Assembly: GCA_934698975.1 (NCBI GenBank)
Contig: CAKUVR010000010.1
Span: 21,074-85,073 of the forward strand
Origin: Cryptobacteroides sp934698975
GTDB taxonomy: Bacteria > Bacteroidota > Bacteroidia > Bacteroidales > UBA932
Length of the DNA stretch: 64,000 nucleotides
Direction: 5' to 3'
The notes beneath the pieces are model-generated. The model saw only the letters and a list, made by a program, of their open reading frames with translations. It was not told the origin of the DNA and made no database searches. Below are positions 43,551-53,759 of this stretch, piece by piece. A program made the translations under genes and the position numbers. The stretch's first letter is position 1. Each line of letters starts with the position of its first letter.

Positions 43551-46500
43551 ATGAAAGGAACATCTAACATTCTTCCTTCATTCGCCAAAACTGTTCTTTG
43601 CTTTCTGTGTGCCATCGGGCTTTCGCTCGGTGCTTATGCCCAGGGCAGGACAGCGAACGTGAATGTCAAGGATGTGACAGTCAAGGAACTCCTGAAGGCC
43701 ATCGAGGCCGGAAGTTCCTACACTTTCGCCTACGTGGACACCGACATTGATCTTGCCCGCAAGGTCACGGTGAACGCGAAGGACGAGGACATCGAAGCCA
43801 TCATCAAGAAGGTGCTTCCCGGTGTCAAGGTCGAATTCAAGGACCAGAAGATCCTTCTAAGCAAGAAGGCACCGGAAGCCAAACCTAAGGTCTCGGGGGT
43901 CACAGGCCCGAAGGCCATCACGGGAAAGGTCGTGGACAAGTCCGGCCAGCCGGTGATCGGAGCCATGGTCATCGAACGTGGCACCAACAACGGAACCGGA
44001 ACCGACATTGACGGAAATTACGAGCTCAAGGTCAAGGATGAGAACGCGACGCTTGACGTGTCCATCATCGGTTACAACGGTGCTTCCGTGACTTTGACCG
44101 CTGGCCAGTCCAAAGCCGATTTCGTGCTTGAGGAAGAGGCCATCAAACTGGACGACGTGGTCGTCATCGGTTACGGAGCGCAGAACAAGAGGGATGTCAC
44201 GACATCCATCGCCTCCATCAAGGCCGAGGACTTCGCCAACACTCCGACCACGGACTTCCGTGAATCCATGGCGGCCAAGATGCCTGGAGTGCAAGTCATC
44301 AATCTGGGCGGTCAGCCTTCAGGCAACGTCTCCGTGAGGGTCAGGGGTATCCAGTCGGCCACTTCCGGCAACGATCCTCTCTATGTCATCGACGGAATCC
44401 CTTGCGACTCAAGAGCTTTCGCCAATCTAGACGGCAACGACATCGAGAGCCTTGAGGTCCTTAAGGATGCGTCTGCTGCCGCTATCTATGGCTCTAGAGG
44501 ATCCTGCGGTGTCATCCTTGTCACCACCAAGCGTGGAGCCAACTCTGAGACTCCGGTGATTTCCTATGACGGGCAGTTCAGCGTCTCGAATGTCTCAAAG
44601 AAGATTGACATGCTTGACGCCTACGAGTTCGCTGAGATATTCAAAGAGGCCAGGGACGGCGCTTATCTTTTCAACGTCCCGACCGGCTCGATAGGTGATC
44701 CATACGGCAGCCGTCCGGAGAGTTACCACTGTGTTGATCCTCTCATCACTGCCTATCTTCAGGACAAGACCGGAACCTTGACCAACACGGACTGGCAGGA
44801 CGAGATATTTCGTACCGCTCTTTCGCACAAGCACGCTCTCAGTGTGTCGGCGCGGACCAAGAGCTACAACTACTACATCGGTGTGAACTATCTCAACCGC
44901 GAGGGAACGATCATAGGATCAGACTTCGAGAGGTATGGACTCAGGGCCAACCTTGATGGCAAGAAGGGCAATCTGAAATACGGTGTGAGCTTCTCACCGT
45001 CATATTCAAAGACAAATTATGTGAACTCCGATGGCCAGTACGGCAGTGACGGTGTGATCGCGTCGGCCTTGATGGCGCCTCCGGTCTTCCCAGCCTATAA
45101 CTCTGACGGTTCCTATAACTGGGACATGAACGGGTTCCTGAAATTCAATGTCTATAACACTCAGACCAATGAGGTTTTGAACCCGGTGGCATTGGCTTTG
45201 GAAATCGATGATGTCAGGGAGAAACTGAATATGGTGGGCAACATCCACGCTTCCTACGAGTTCATCAAGGGACTTGAATATAAAGTCACGGTCGGCGGCG
45301 ACTACTATTCCTACATCAGGAACTACTATCGTCCGTCATACATTCCGCTCAAGGGATCGAAGTACTACGACAAGCCTTCATCCCCGACAGCCGCCAACTA
45401 CACCCAGTCCTATTTCCATTGGAACGTCACCAACCAGATTTCGTTCAACAGGAAGTTCGGTGATCACTCCATCAACGCCGTGGCAGTGTATGAGGCTGAG
45501 AAACAGGCTATCCAGACATCGGCCATCAAAGGCACCGGCACCGAGGGTGACGACAAGATCAGAACCACCAAAGGGAAGACCATCTCGATTGACGACACCT
45601 ATAACGACAAGTACGCCTACACATTCGCCTCTTGGCTATTCAGAGCCCAGTACTCTTACAAAGGGCGCTACATGTTCTCTGCTTCTATAAGAGGTGACGC
45701 GTCCTCGCGATTCGCACCGAACACGAGGTGGGGTTATTTCCCTGCCGCGTCCGCAGGTTGGAGAATCAGCGATGAGAATTTCATGAAGAACACCAAAAAT
45801 TGGTTGAATGACCTCAAGTTGCGCGCAAGTGTGGGTCAGACCGGTAACGCGCAGATCGGCAACTCCGCCTACCTTGCTCTGTACGGATCCAGCAATCTGG
45901 ACCTTGGAAACGGAATCGTTAATGCGATGTACCCTTCTCAGATCGCCAACAATGAACTTGGCTGGGAGAAGAACACCCAGACCAACATCGGCTTCGACGC
46001 GAACCTTTGGAACGGTCTTCTCGGCATCAACGCGGACTTCTACTATTCAAAGACCACGGATATGCTCTTCAATATTCCTGTGTCATCCGTGTCGGGTCTT
46101 ACAAAGTCGAATGTCAACATCGGCTCGATGCAGAACAAAGGAGTGGAAATCACGTTGACTTCGCATAAGTCGTTCGGAGACTTCTCTATGGACTGGAACG
46201 CCAACTGGTCGTTGAACAGGAACAAGGTGCTGTCCCTTGGAGACGAGGACGCTCCGCTGATTGTGGCCTCTTCATATTCAGGAGCCAACTACATCACGAA
46301 AGTCGGCTATCCGGTTGGTTGCTACTATCTTCTCGTCCAGGATGGCATTTTCCATAATCAAGAGGAACTTGACACCTATCCTCATTTCGAGACGACTGTT
46401 GTGGGAGATTTCCGCTTTGTGGACGCCAACGGTGACGGCAAGCTCGACAAGGACACTGACCGTGTGATAGTGGGCAACTATATGCCTGATTTCTACTATG

Positions 46501-46976
46501 GATTCGGTGTCCAGCTCGGCTGGAAGGGACTTGACCTGTCGGCAAACTTCCAGGGTGTCTACGGCAACGAGATCCTGAATCTTGAGAGACGTTACCTGCT
46601 GAATATGGAGGCGTCGTCGAATATGATGAAAGAGTCCCTGAACAGGTTCCCTTACGGCAATCTCAACAGAGCCACCAGAAAATCCTCCGGAAACAACGGC
46701 TCCTGCACATCCACCTTCCATCTTGAGGACGGATCCTACCTCAGGCTTCAAAACCTCTCGCTCGGCTACACTATGCCGGACAAGTGGTTCCGTGGCACCA
46801 CCATCTCAAAGATGAGGGTTTACATTCAGGGCACTAACCTGTTCACCCTGACCCATTATTCAGGCTACAACCCGGAGGTCAACAAGAGATCGACCAATGC
46901 CCTCAGCCCAGGCGAGGACTATTGCTCTTACCCTCTTTCAAGAACCTTCAGCGTAGGTGTCAACTTTAATCTGTAA
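43551..46976 (+). CDS. SusC-like TonB-dependent transporter, PUL 2
   Basis: 1141 aa. The signal peptide ends at GAYAQG, and an STN domain follows (VNVKDVTVKELLKAIEAG). A carboxypeptidase-regulatory-like domain (GKVVDKSGQPVIGAMVIERG), the plug (LDDVVVIGYGAQNKRDVT, then MPGVQV) and the barrel come next. The barrel ends in FSVGVNFNL. It carries the STN domain needed to signal through the adjacent FecR. The SusD start overlaps its stop (TAATG). Confidence 0.96.
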   Translation: MKGTSNILPSFAKTVLCFLCAIGLSLGAYAQGRTANVNVKDVTVKELLKAIEAGSSYTFAYVDTDIDLARKVTVNAKDEDIEAIIKKVLPGVKVEFKDQKILLSKKAPEAKPKVSGVTGPKAITGKVVDKSGQPVIGAMVIERGTNNGTGTDIDGNYELKVKDENATLDVSIIGYNGASVTLTAGQSKADFVLEEEAIKLDDVVVIGYGAQNKRDVTTSIASIKAEDFANTPTTDFRESMAAKMPGVQVINLGGQPSGNVSVRVRGIQSATSGNDPLYVIDGIPCDSRAFANLDGNDIESLEVLKDASAAAIYGSRGSCGVILVTTKRGANSETPVISYDGQFSVSNVSKKIDMLDAYEFAEIFKEARDGAYLFNVPTGSIGDPYGSRPESYHCVDPLITAYLQDKTGTLTNTDWQDEIFRTALSHKHALSVSARTKSYNYYIGVNYLNREGTIIGSDFERYGLRANLDGKKGNLKYGVSFSPSYSKTNYVNSDGQYGSDGVIASALMAPPVFPAYNSDGSYNWDMNGFLKFNVYNTQTNEVLNPVALALEIDDVREKLNMVGNIHASYEFIKGLEYKVTVGGDYYSYIRNYYRPSYIPLKGSKYYDKPSSPTAANYTQSYFHWNVTNQISFNRKFGDHSINAVAVYEAEKQAIQTSAIKGTGTEGDDKIRTTKGKTISIDDTYNDKYAYTFASWLFRAQYSYKGRYMFSASIRGDASSRFAPNTRWGYFPAASAGWRISDENFMKNTKNWLNDLKLRASVGQTGNAQIGNSAYLALYGSSNLDLGNGIVNAMYPSQIANNELGWEKNTQTNIGFDANLWNGLLGINADFYYSKTTDMLFNIPVSSVSGLTKSNVNIGSMQNKGVEITLTSHKSFGDFSMDWNANWSLNRNKVLSLGDEDAPLIVASSYSGANYITKVGYPVGCYYLLVQDGIFHNQEELDTYPHFETTVVGDFRFVDANGDGKLDKDTDRVIVGNYMPDFYYGFGVQLGWKGLDLSANFQGVYGNEILNLERRYLLNMEASSNMMKESLNRFPYGNLNRATRKSSGNNGSCTSTFHLEDGSYLRLQNLSLGYTMPDKWFRGTTISKMRVYIQGTNLFTLTHYSGYNPEVNKRSTNALSPGEDYCSYPLSRTFSVGVNFNL

Positions 46977-48367
46977 TGAATATGAAGAATATCATAAAAT
47001 CAGCTTTGGTCGGTCTTGCAGCGTTTAGTCTTGTCTCCTGCGGAGATAGTTTCTTTGAGCAGTATCCGGCGAACACCGTGACTGAAGGCAACTATTACAA
47101 GACCGATGATGATTTCAACCAGGGAGTCTATTGCTGCTACGACAAACTTAAGACTCAAATGGGCTTTTTCCTCACTGAACTGGCCTACAGAAGTGACGAG
47201 TGTGTGTTGACGTCTATGGCCGTCTCCACCCAGGACAGGTATGACCTTGATCATTTTCAGGAGAGATCCAACAATGGAATACTCAAGAACATCTGGAACG
47301 CTTGGTACAATGGAATATACCGCTGCAACGATGTTCTGGACCACATGCCCGGCAAAACTCTCGCGAACGGAGACAAATACCGTGGCGAATGTCTGTTCAT
47401 GAGGTCTTGGTGGTATTTCAGCCTCTATAGGGTCTTCGGTGTCGTGCCGGTGACGCGCACGGTGGTGACTCCTGTCCAGGCCAAGACAATCCCGAGATGC
47501 ACGGAGGAGGAGATGTACAACCTTCTCGTAGAGGACCTCAAAGAGGCGATTGATCTTCTTCCGGCGAAACGCTCGGCAGAGGTTGCGAGAGTCACCAAGA
47601 TCGCCGCACAGGCTCTTCTTGGAAAGGTCTACCTGACTTTCGGTAAATACGTCGAGGCCCAAGCTGTGCTTGAGGAGGCAATGAAGGACGCGAACTATGG
47701 CCTTATGTCCACAACGGCCGCCGCTTTCGATGTGGCCAACAAGATGAACAAGGAGATCATATTCGCCCTTTATTACAACAAGACCAACGACAACGGACAC
47801 GGCTACTGGTTCAGTTCAGGTGATGCGGATCCGAAATTCAGAATCAATCCTACGGCTGAGTTCAAGACTGTCTATTCGGATGATGACAACAGGTTCACCT
47901 TGATAAAGGACTATCAGGAGATCACACCGGGAAAACTATATGCCATAAACAAGTATATGGACACCTATGATGCCGTTTATACCACACAGGTCGGGAATGA
48001 TTTCCCGTTCATCAGGTACGCTGATGTGACCCTTATGTATGCTGAGGCTTTGGGACGGCAGGGGAAGATTTCCGATGCCCTGACCTACCTCAACAAGACC
48101 CGCACCCGCGCTGGACTTCCGGAATTGACTGAGGCCGAGGTCCCCGGCAACGATGCCTTCATCAAGGAACTCGCCGCTGAAAGAGGCAGAGAGTTCGCCC
48201 TTGAAGGACAGAGATGGTTTGACCTTGTGCGGCTCGGACTGGCAGTGGATTATTTCAAGGCTTTGGGCTATTCGCTTGACTCTCACAATCTGTTGTTTCC
48301 GATTCCTCAGGATCAGATCGAGATTGTGAACAACACTGACATCCTTTGGCAGAATCCTGGATTCTGA
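46976..48367 (+). CDS. SusD-like lipoprotein, PUL 2
   Basis: 463 aa, a compact SusD. Lipobox SLVSC, then GDSFFEQYPANTVTEGNYY. The C-terminal family part includes ELAAERGREFALEGQRWFDLVRLG. ATGs at 46976 and 46982 are both possible. It pairs with the SusC encoded immediately upstream. Confidence 0.95.
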   Translation: MNMKNIIKSALVGLAAFSLVSCGDSFFEQYPANTVTEGNYYKTDDDFNQGVYCCYDKLKTQMGFFLTELAYRSDECVLTSMAVSTQDRYDLDHFQERSNNGILKNIWNAWYNGIYRCNDVLDHMPGKTLANGDKYRGECLFMRSWWYFSLYRVFGVVPVTRTVVTPVQAKTIPRCTEEEMYNLLVEDLKEAIDLLPAKRSAEVARVTKIAAQALLGKVYLTFGKYVEAQAVLEEAMKDANYGLMSTTAAAFDVANKMNKEIIFALYYNKTNDNGHGYWFSSGDADPKFRINPTAEFKTVYSDDDNRFTLIKDYQEITPGKLYAINKYMDTYDAVYTTQVGNDFPFIRYADVTLMYAEALGRQGKISDALTYLNKTRTRAGLPELTEAEVPGNDAFIKELAAERGREFALEGQRWFDLVRLGLAVDYFKALGYSLDSHNLLFPIPQDQIEIVNNTDILWQNPGF

Positions 48368-48404
48368 TGATAACACTAAGATATTGATAAATATAGAGAT
48401 TGAA

Positions 48405-50408
48405 ATGAAAAGAATATTATACTGCATCATCGCGGCCGCAGCCTGTCTGACGGTTGGCTCCTGCTGGCAGGAGGATATTCCGCAGACCGGTGGACCGCGT
48501 CATCAGGTGACTGACTTGAAGGCTGTTCCGGGTGATGAGGAGGTTCAGTTGTCGTGGTCTGTCCCGGAGGGATGGAATCCTACTGAGTACATCATCACCT
48601 ACACAAAAGGTTCTGAACAGACTCTTCGCACTGACACTCAGAATTACACCGTGACAGAACTTGTCAACGGTGAGAACTATGAGTTTTCTGTCCAGGCAGT
48701 CTATGGAGACCTGATCTCCAACGCTGTCAAGGCGGCGGCCAAGCCTACGACCGCCCGTCTTTCTGTGACGGATCTGGACGCGGACGCTTCCGACGCCACG
48801 GTCTCATTGACTTGGACACGTCCTTCCCAGCTGCTGACATCCTACACCTTGACATGGTTCATGGAAGGAGCTGAGGCTGACGTCCAGAAAGTCGAGATCG
48901 AGGCGGACAAGGAAAGTTATGACGTGACCGGCCTGACCAACGACAAGAACTACACATTCACCCTTGTGGCCAACTATCCGAAAGGCGCTTCGGCTCCGGC
49001 ACAGATCAAGGCCATGCCGACTTTGGCGATTCCTTACACCGTTGACAGGACCACGGCTGCCATCAATCAGCCTATCCGGTTCACATTCAACACAGATGGC
49101 TATCCTGACGCCACAAATGTCAAGTGGTCATTCCCTGACGGAAAGGTTCTCGAAGGCGTTGATGTTTCCAAGGGCTTCATCGCGACAGGAGCGCAGCAGG
49201 TTACTCTGAGCGCGGACATAAAGGGCAAGACAAAGACTTGGACCCTTGAGGTGGAGATCCGCCAGTACGTTGTGTTCTTCAATGATTGGGAGATGTCCGG
49301 AACCTCGTACGAAGGATTCAAGGGCAGCTGCCCTGTTTTCTCTCCTGACGGAAAGACTGTCTATGATGTCACTTTCAACAAGAAAGCTGTCCTTTATGCG
49401 TTCGATGTGATTACCGGCAACCTCAAGTGGAAATATGTCCCGGAGGTGAACTCTGCAAGTTATAATCCACTGACAGTCAATCCTGTCACCGGTGACATCT
49501 ATTATGGCACCACGTCATCCGGACAGTTCTATGCCGTTTCGGCTGACGGACAGCTCAGATGGAAGTTCACGGAGGCCGGCTCGCTGAAGAGCGCCGCTCC
49601 TGCCGTCAACGCCGCCGGCACGGAAGTCTACATCGGTGACGCGGCCGGAAATGTGTTCGCAATCGACGCGGCGTCCGGCACGAAGAAATGGCAGCAGGCC
49701 GTCGGGACAGCTGTGGCTGGTCTTCTCGTGAACGGTGATGAACTGGTGACCGGCGCAGGAGCATCGATCACCTTCCTGAACATAGTTGATGGTACGGTTC
49801 TCAAGACATTGACCATGGGCGCCAAGATGGTCGGAATCTCCGGCTTTGCCGTGGCTGCGGACAAGAACACGATGTATGTCCCTGTGGCGGCCGGACTCAG
49901 TTCCGTGGATCTTGCCAAAAAGGAAATCATAGTGGACAACTTCGTGTTTGCCGGCAACAATCCTTACGAGCCTGTCGTGGCTCCGAACGGCACCGTCTTC
50001 GTCGGCTGCAAGGACAATCATGTCTATAACATCGACAAGGACCTGACCAAGGTGATCTGGAGCTACGAGCATGTCATTAAGGGAGGCGCCAATGCCTTCA
50101 ACTTCTCGCACCCTTGCGTGGACACGGAGAACCACTTCTACATCACTTCCGGACAGGTCGGAAACACATCCTACATATTCAACAGTGATGGAACGGTCAA
50201 GGAGTCGTGGACCGAGAACGCAGGTGATGACAACCAGAAGCAGATGGGTGGCAATAACCTCCTTGACGGTGTGTTCTATTCGGCTTTCATCGGTAGCGCC
50301 AAAGGCACTGGCAACGGCCTGCTGGTCGGCAAGTATGTCGGAGGCCAGAGAGCATCAGGGTGGAGCACCCATGGCGGTGACATCTGCGGTTCATGCTGCA
50401 TAAGGTAA
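48405..50408 (+). CDS. Lipoprotein with two fibronectin III domains and a PQQ-like beta-propeller
   Basis: 667 aa from the ATG at 48405. Lipobox TVGSC, then two FN3-like domains (~35-210; VTDLKAVPGDEEVQLSWSVP and VTDLDADASDATVSLTWTRP). A PKD-like segment (VKWSFPDGKV) follows. A PQQ/WD-like propeller fills the C-terminal ~370 residues, with repeated blades such as GNLKWKYVPEV, GQLRWKFTEAG and GTKKWQQAVG. No catalytic motif is evident. It fits a surface substrate-binding or scaffold protein of PUL 2. Confidence 0.85.
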   Translation: MKRILYCIIAAAACLTVGSCWQEDIPQTGGPRHQVTDLKAVPGDEEVQLSWSVPEGWNPTEYIITYTKGSEQTLRTDTQNYTVTELVNGENYEFSVQAVYGDLISNAVKAAAKPTTARLSVTDLDADASDATVSLTWTRPSQLLTSYTLTWFMEGAEADVQKVEIEADKESYDVTGLTNDKNYTFTLVANYPKGASAPAQIKAMPTLAIPYTVDRTTAAINQPIRFTFNTDGYPDATNVKWSFPDGKVLEGVDVSKGFIATGAQQVTLSADIKGKTKTWTLEVEIRQYVVFFNDWEMSGTSYEGFKGSCPVFSPDGKTVYDVTFNKKAVLYAFDVITGNLKWKYVPEVNSASYNPLTVNPVTGDIYYGTTSSGQFYAVSADGQLRWKFTEAGSLKSAAPAVNAAGTEVYIGDAAGNVFAIDAASGTKKWQQAVGTAVAGLLVNGDELVTGAGASITFLNIVDGTVLKTLTMGAKMVGISGFAVAADKNTMYVPVAAGLSSVDLAKKEIIVDNFVFAGNNPYEPVVAPNGTVFVGCKDNHVYNIDKDLTKVIWSYEHVIKGGANAFNFSHPCVDTENHFYITSGQVGNTSYIFNSDGTVKESWTENAGDDNQKQMGGNNLLDGVFYSAFIGSAKGTGNGLLVGKYVGGQRASGWSTHGGDICGSCCIR

Positions 50409-50466
50409 TCATTTCCGGCCTGGTCGTGGGATGGAACCTGCGGCCAGGCGGAAATATTCATTAAAA

Positions 50467-52167
50467 ATGAAGGAAATGAATAAAATAAAGTTTATATCCA
50501 TAGTGTCGGCAGCGATTGCTTTGTGCGCCGCCAATGCTTGTTCGGAGGATAAGGATTCCGAAATCAGGGATCTGGCGGTCAAGGCTAAGATAACCTTGAG
50601 CCCATACTATGAGGCGAGCAAGGATTACAAGACAGCAGGGGCTGTTGTCTCACCGTCTTGGGACTCCGGAGACAAGGGAGTGATAATGCTGGAGGCGGGC
50701 GGAATCGCGAAAAGAGCCGAGGCGGCTCCGATTCTCCCTGGCAGCAACTCTTCGTTGTTCCTGTTCAATGTTCAGGCTTCAAGGCTTGAGACTCCTGTTT
50801 TGAGTTGGTATCCTTCAGGCGCTGATGTGCGTCTGTCCGGAAACACAGTGAAATACACCATCCCGACAAACCAGAACGGAACCGAGGTTCCGGTCATGTT
50901 TGATGTGTCGAGCGCCAAAGTCAATTCGTACGAGGGCTGCAACTTCAATCTGAAACCTGCCGGATGTATGGTGTTTGTGAATGTGGCGATGGGAGACTAT
51001 GATGTGGCGTCTCTGGAATTGACCGCCAACGGAGGTGAAAACCTTGCCGGAGAGGTCGCCGCTGATTTCATCGAAGGAACATACTCCGCAAGTTCCGCGT
51101 CGGTCAAGATGACCCCTGCCACGCCGGTGGACTGCCGCTCGAATTCTGTGTTCATTCCGGTATATTGTGCCCCTGTCACTCTGTCCAGAGGATTTACGGT
51201 CAGGATAACCACTTCTTCCGGCCAGACAATAACATCATCGATCAATGAAGAGGTTGTCCTTGAGGCCGGAGAGCGGATCAGTACTGAGAAAATGGCCGAA
51301 GACAAATCGACCGAACTTGTGTTCTGCGGAGACAATCACGTGTTTGTGATCAATGCGACGATAGCGAAGGATTCCTACAAAGAAAGCATCGTATGGCAGT
51401 GGGATGCGAGGTCGGCTGCCGGTGGTCTGGGCCTTGACACCAAAAAATGCGACCATCTTGACGAGTGCAAATTCGTGGACAACGGGAGCAAACTGCTGCT
51501 GACCAGCTCATACGGTTGGTGCGCCCTTCTGGACTATTACACATCCAAGATGCTTTTCCACGCCACGGCTGTGCCGAATGCGCATTCCGCTGAATATATT
51601 CCTGGAGGTTACATCGCTGTCGCCACTTCCACCGGCTCTACGGCCAATCACAACAAGGTCCAGCTTTACAATTCCGCAAGATCCGAGGTGGTTCTTGCAA
51701 GCGCGGACCTTTATTCAGGCCACGGCGTTGTCTGGGATTACAAGAGGAATGTGCTTTACGCCGCTGGCGGTGATGTCATTAAGATATTCAAGATAAACGG
51801 CCTGGGCACTGACAAACCTTCGTTTGAGCTCGTCAAGAGCATAAAGACTCCTCAGGGTGGAATCCACGATATCAACCGCGTGGACGACAACACGATCACC
51901 GTGGCGGGGAAAAAGGCTTATCTGTTCAACGTGGACAAGGAACAATTCACGGAAATGCCTTTGTTCTCAGGATCCACTGCACTCAAGTCTCTCAACTACA
52001 ACGCCGAGACAGGCGAGGCTTGGTACACGGACGCTACCGTTCCGGAGGGTGAGGAGAGCTGGTCTTCCCATAAGATCCGCTACAGCCGGAACATCAATGC
52101 CTCCGCTCCTGACAGGATAATCAATGTTGACATTGATATGTACAAGGTCCGTGTCAGAAAGTGGTAA
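50467..52167 (+). CDS. Lipoprotein with fimbrillin-like N-terminus and beta-propeller (DUF6528-like)
   Basis: 566 aa from the ATG at 50467; 50476 is also possible. Lipobox AANAC. The first ~270 residues resemble fimbrillin-type beta-sandwiches of Bacteroidales surface proteins. The C-terminal ~280 residues form a propeller (LVFCGDNHVFVINA, IVWQWDARSAAGG, AHSAEYIPGGYIAVAT) resembling DUF6528. No enzymatic residues are recognised. A surface ligand-binding role is likely from its place behind SusC/SusD. Confidence 0.75.
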   Translation: MKEMNKIKFISIVSAAIALCAANACSEDKDSEIRDLAVKAKITLSPYYEASKDYKTAGAVVSPSWDSGDKGVIMLEAGGIAKRAEAAPILPGSNSSLFLFNVQASRLETPVLSWYPSGADVRLSGNTVKYTIPTNQNGTEVPVMFDVSSAKVNSYEGCNFNLKPAGCMVFVNVAMGDYDVASLELTANGGENLAGEVAADFIEGTYSASSASVKMTPATPVDCRSNSVFIPVYCAPVTLSRGFTVRITTSSGQTITSSINEEVVLEAGERISTEKMAEDKSTELVFCGDNHVFVINATIAKDSYKESIVWQWDARSAAGGLGLDTKKCDHLDECKFVDNGSKLLLTSSYGWCALLDYYTSKMLFHATAVPNAHSAEYIPGGYIAVATSTGSTANHNKVQLYNSARSEVVLASADLYSGHGVVWDYKRNVLYAAGGDVIKIFKINGLGTDKPSFELVKSIKTPQGGIHDINRVDDNTITVAGKKAYLFNVDKEQFTEMPLFSGSTALKSLNYNAETGEAWYTDATVPEGEESWSSHKIRYSRNINASAPDRIINVDIDMYKVRVRKW

Positions 52168-52175
52168 ATAATCGT

Positions 52176-52183
52176 TATATTTG
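52176..52183 (+). promoter_or_regulatory. Candidate -7 element of the ECF sigma gene
   Basis: TATATTTG matches TAnnTTTG and lies only 9 bp before the ATG at 52193, implying a very short 5' leader. No clear -33 box is seen. Confidence 0.45.
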
Positions 52184-52192
52184 TCAAGTGAA

Positions 52193-52720
52193 ATGCCTAA
52201 TGAAGACAAGCAGTTGCTTGAGCAGATAGCAGGAGGGGATGTCAAGGCTCTTGGCATCCTTTATGTGCTGTATGCGGGACGCGTCCGTAATTTCGCGTTC
52301 AGCATGCTGCAGAATTCCGCCGAGGCTGAAGACATCACGCAGGATCTGTTCTTGAAAATCTGGAACTCCCGCGAGGGTCTGCGCGAGGTGGATTCGCTCA
52401 AGTCCTACTTGTTCAGCATGGCACATAACGCCGTGTTGAATTTCATAAAGCGCAAAGGAGTTCGTGACCGCTACCGGCAGGTGTCGGCGAGCGTGGGCAC
52501 CGAGCACTACGAACCGTTGTTTCAGGCGGACACCTTGGAACTGCTTCGCAGCATTGACGAGGCGATCGATGGAATGTCGGTCCTGAGGAAGACGATTTTC
52601 AGGATGAACCGCTACGAACACAAGACTTACCAAGAAATCGCGGACGCGTTGATGATAAGTCCCAAGACGGTACAGTACCACATCTCCTGCGCCCTCGCCG
52701 AGCTAAGGAAACTTCTTTAG
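52193..52720 (+). CDS. ECF sigma factor, PUL 2
   Basis: 175 aa. Region 2 has RNFAFSMLQNSAEAEDITQDLFLKIW and region 4 has TYQEIADALMISPKTVQYHISCALAELRKLL. It sits after the surface lipoproteins, not before FecR as is usual in this group. The FecR at 42274 is its likely partner. The ATG at 52193 is preferred to an upstream TTG. Confidence 0.93.
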   Translation: MPNEDKQLLEQIAGGDVKALGILYVLYAGRVRNFAFSMLQNSAEAEDITQDLFLKIWNSREGLREVDSLKSYLFSMAHNAVLNFIKRKGVRDRYRQVSASVGTEHYEPLFQADTLELLRSIDEAIDGMSVLRKTIFRMNRYEHKTYQEIADALMISPKTVQYHISCALAELRKLL

Positions 52721-52792
52721 AGAAGCACCCTGCCGCGGATTATTAACGATTGCCGGCATTGACTGACAAAATATTTTAAAATTTATGAATAT

Positions 52793-53734
52793 ATGAAAGC
52801 AAGAATTTTGTACCTGTTTGCCGCCGCTGTGTGTCTTTGCTCCTGCGGCACTACGAATAAGAACGTGGTTGATGTGACCAAGTACCCTAACCGAGCAGAG
52901 ATGATCGTCGCGCAGATGCACGATCCGGCCTCGAAATATGTCGTCGTGGCCTGCCACAGAGGCGACTGGCGCAACTATCCGGAGAACTCCATACCAGCCA
53001 TCGAGTCCATCATCAGGATGGGGGCTGACATCATGGAACTTGACCTCAAACTCACCAAGGACAGCGTTCTTGTGCTTTCGCACGACAAGACAATCGACCG
53101 CTGCATGAACGGAAAAGGGCTTGTCAGCGACTACACTCTGGAGGAACTTAAGAAGTTCAGACTCAAGCGCGCGCACGGTGTGGTGACCGATTCCCTGCAC
53201 ATCTGCACCCTCCGCGAGGCTTTGGAGTGCTGCAAGGACCGGATTTGCGTGAATGTTGACCAGGGCTATGAATATTATGATTTGGTTCTAGCCCTGACAG
53301 AGGAACTCGGAGTCACAGACCAGATTCTGATCAAGGGCAAGAAGCCTGTCGCCGAGGTCGCGGAGAAGATGGCCGCCCACGAGCACAATATGATGTATAT
53401 GCCTATCATCGACATCCAGAAAGAGGCTGGAAAGGCTCTTTTCAATGAATATATGGAGACTGGCACCGTGCCTCTCGCCTACGAGGTCTGCTGGAAGAAG
53501 CTGACTCCTGAGGTTGAGGACTGCTTCAAGAAGATCATAGACTCAGGATCGAAACTCTGGGTCAACACCATTTGGGGAAGCCTTTGTGGCTACCTTGACG
53601 ACGACAAGGCTCTTGACTGCGGTGACCCTGCCCTCATCTACGACCAGGTGATCGCCTTCGGCACCACCCTCATCCAGACCGACCGTCCGGAGCAGCTGCT
53701 CACATATCTTCGCGGCAAAGGGTTGCACGATTAG
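52793..53734 (+). CDS. Glycerophosphodiester phosphodiesterase family lipoprotein
   Basis: 313 aa. Lipobox LCSC, then a GDPD TIM barrel. The catalytic/metal-binding HRGDWRNYPENS is near residue 55, followed by MELDLKLTKDSVLVLSHD. Family members cleave glycerophosphodiesters to glycerol-3-phosphate and an alcohol. The lipid anchor puts the enzyme in the periplasm or at the surface. The next gene encodes a GlpT-type transporter 25 bp downstream, which could import the product. Confidence 0.9.
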   Translation: MKARILYLFAAAVCLCSCGTTNKNVVDVTKYPNRAEMIVAQMHDPASKYVVVACHRGDWRNYPENSIPAIESIIRMGADIMELDLKLTKDSVLVLSHDKTIDRCMNGKGLVSDYTLEELKKFRLKRAHGVVTDSLHICTLREALECCKDRICVNVDQGYEYYDLVLALTEELGVTDQILIKGKKPVAEVAEKMAAHEHNMMYMPIIDIQKEAGKALFNEYMETGTVPLAYEVCWKKLTPEVEDCFKKIIDSGSKLWVNTIWGSLCGYLDDDKALDCGDPALIYDQVIAFGTTLIQTDRPEQLLTYLRGKGLHD

Positions 53735-53759
53735 GAAGCCGTCATAATATTCATAGATA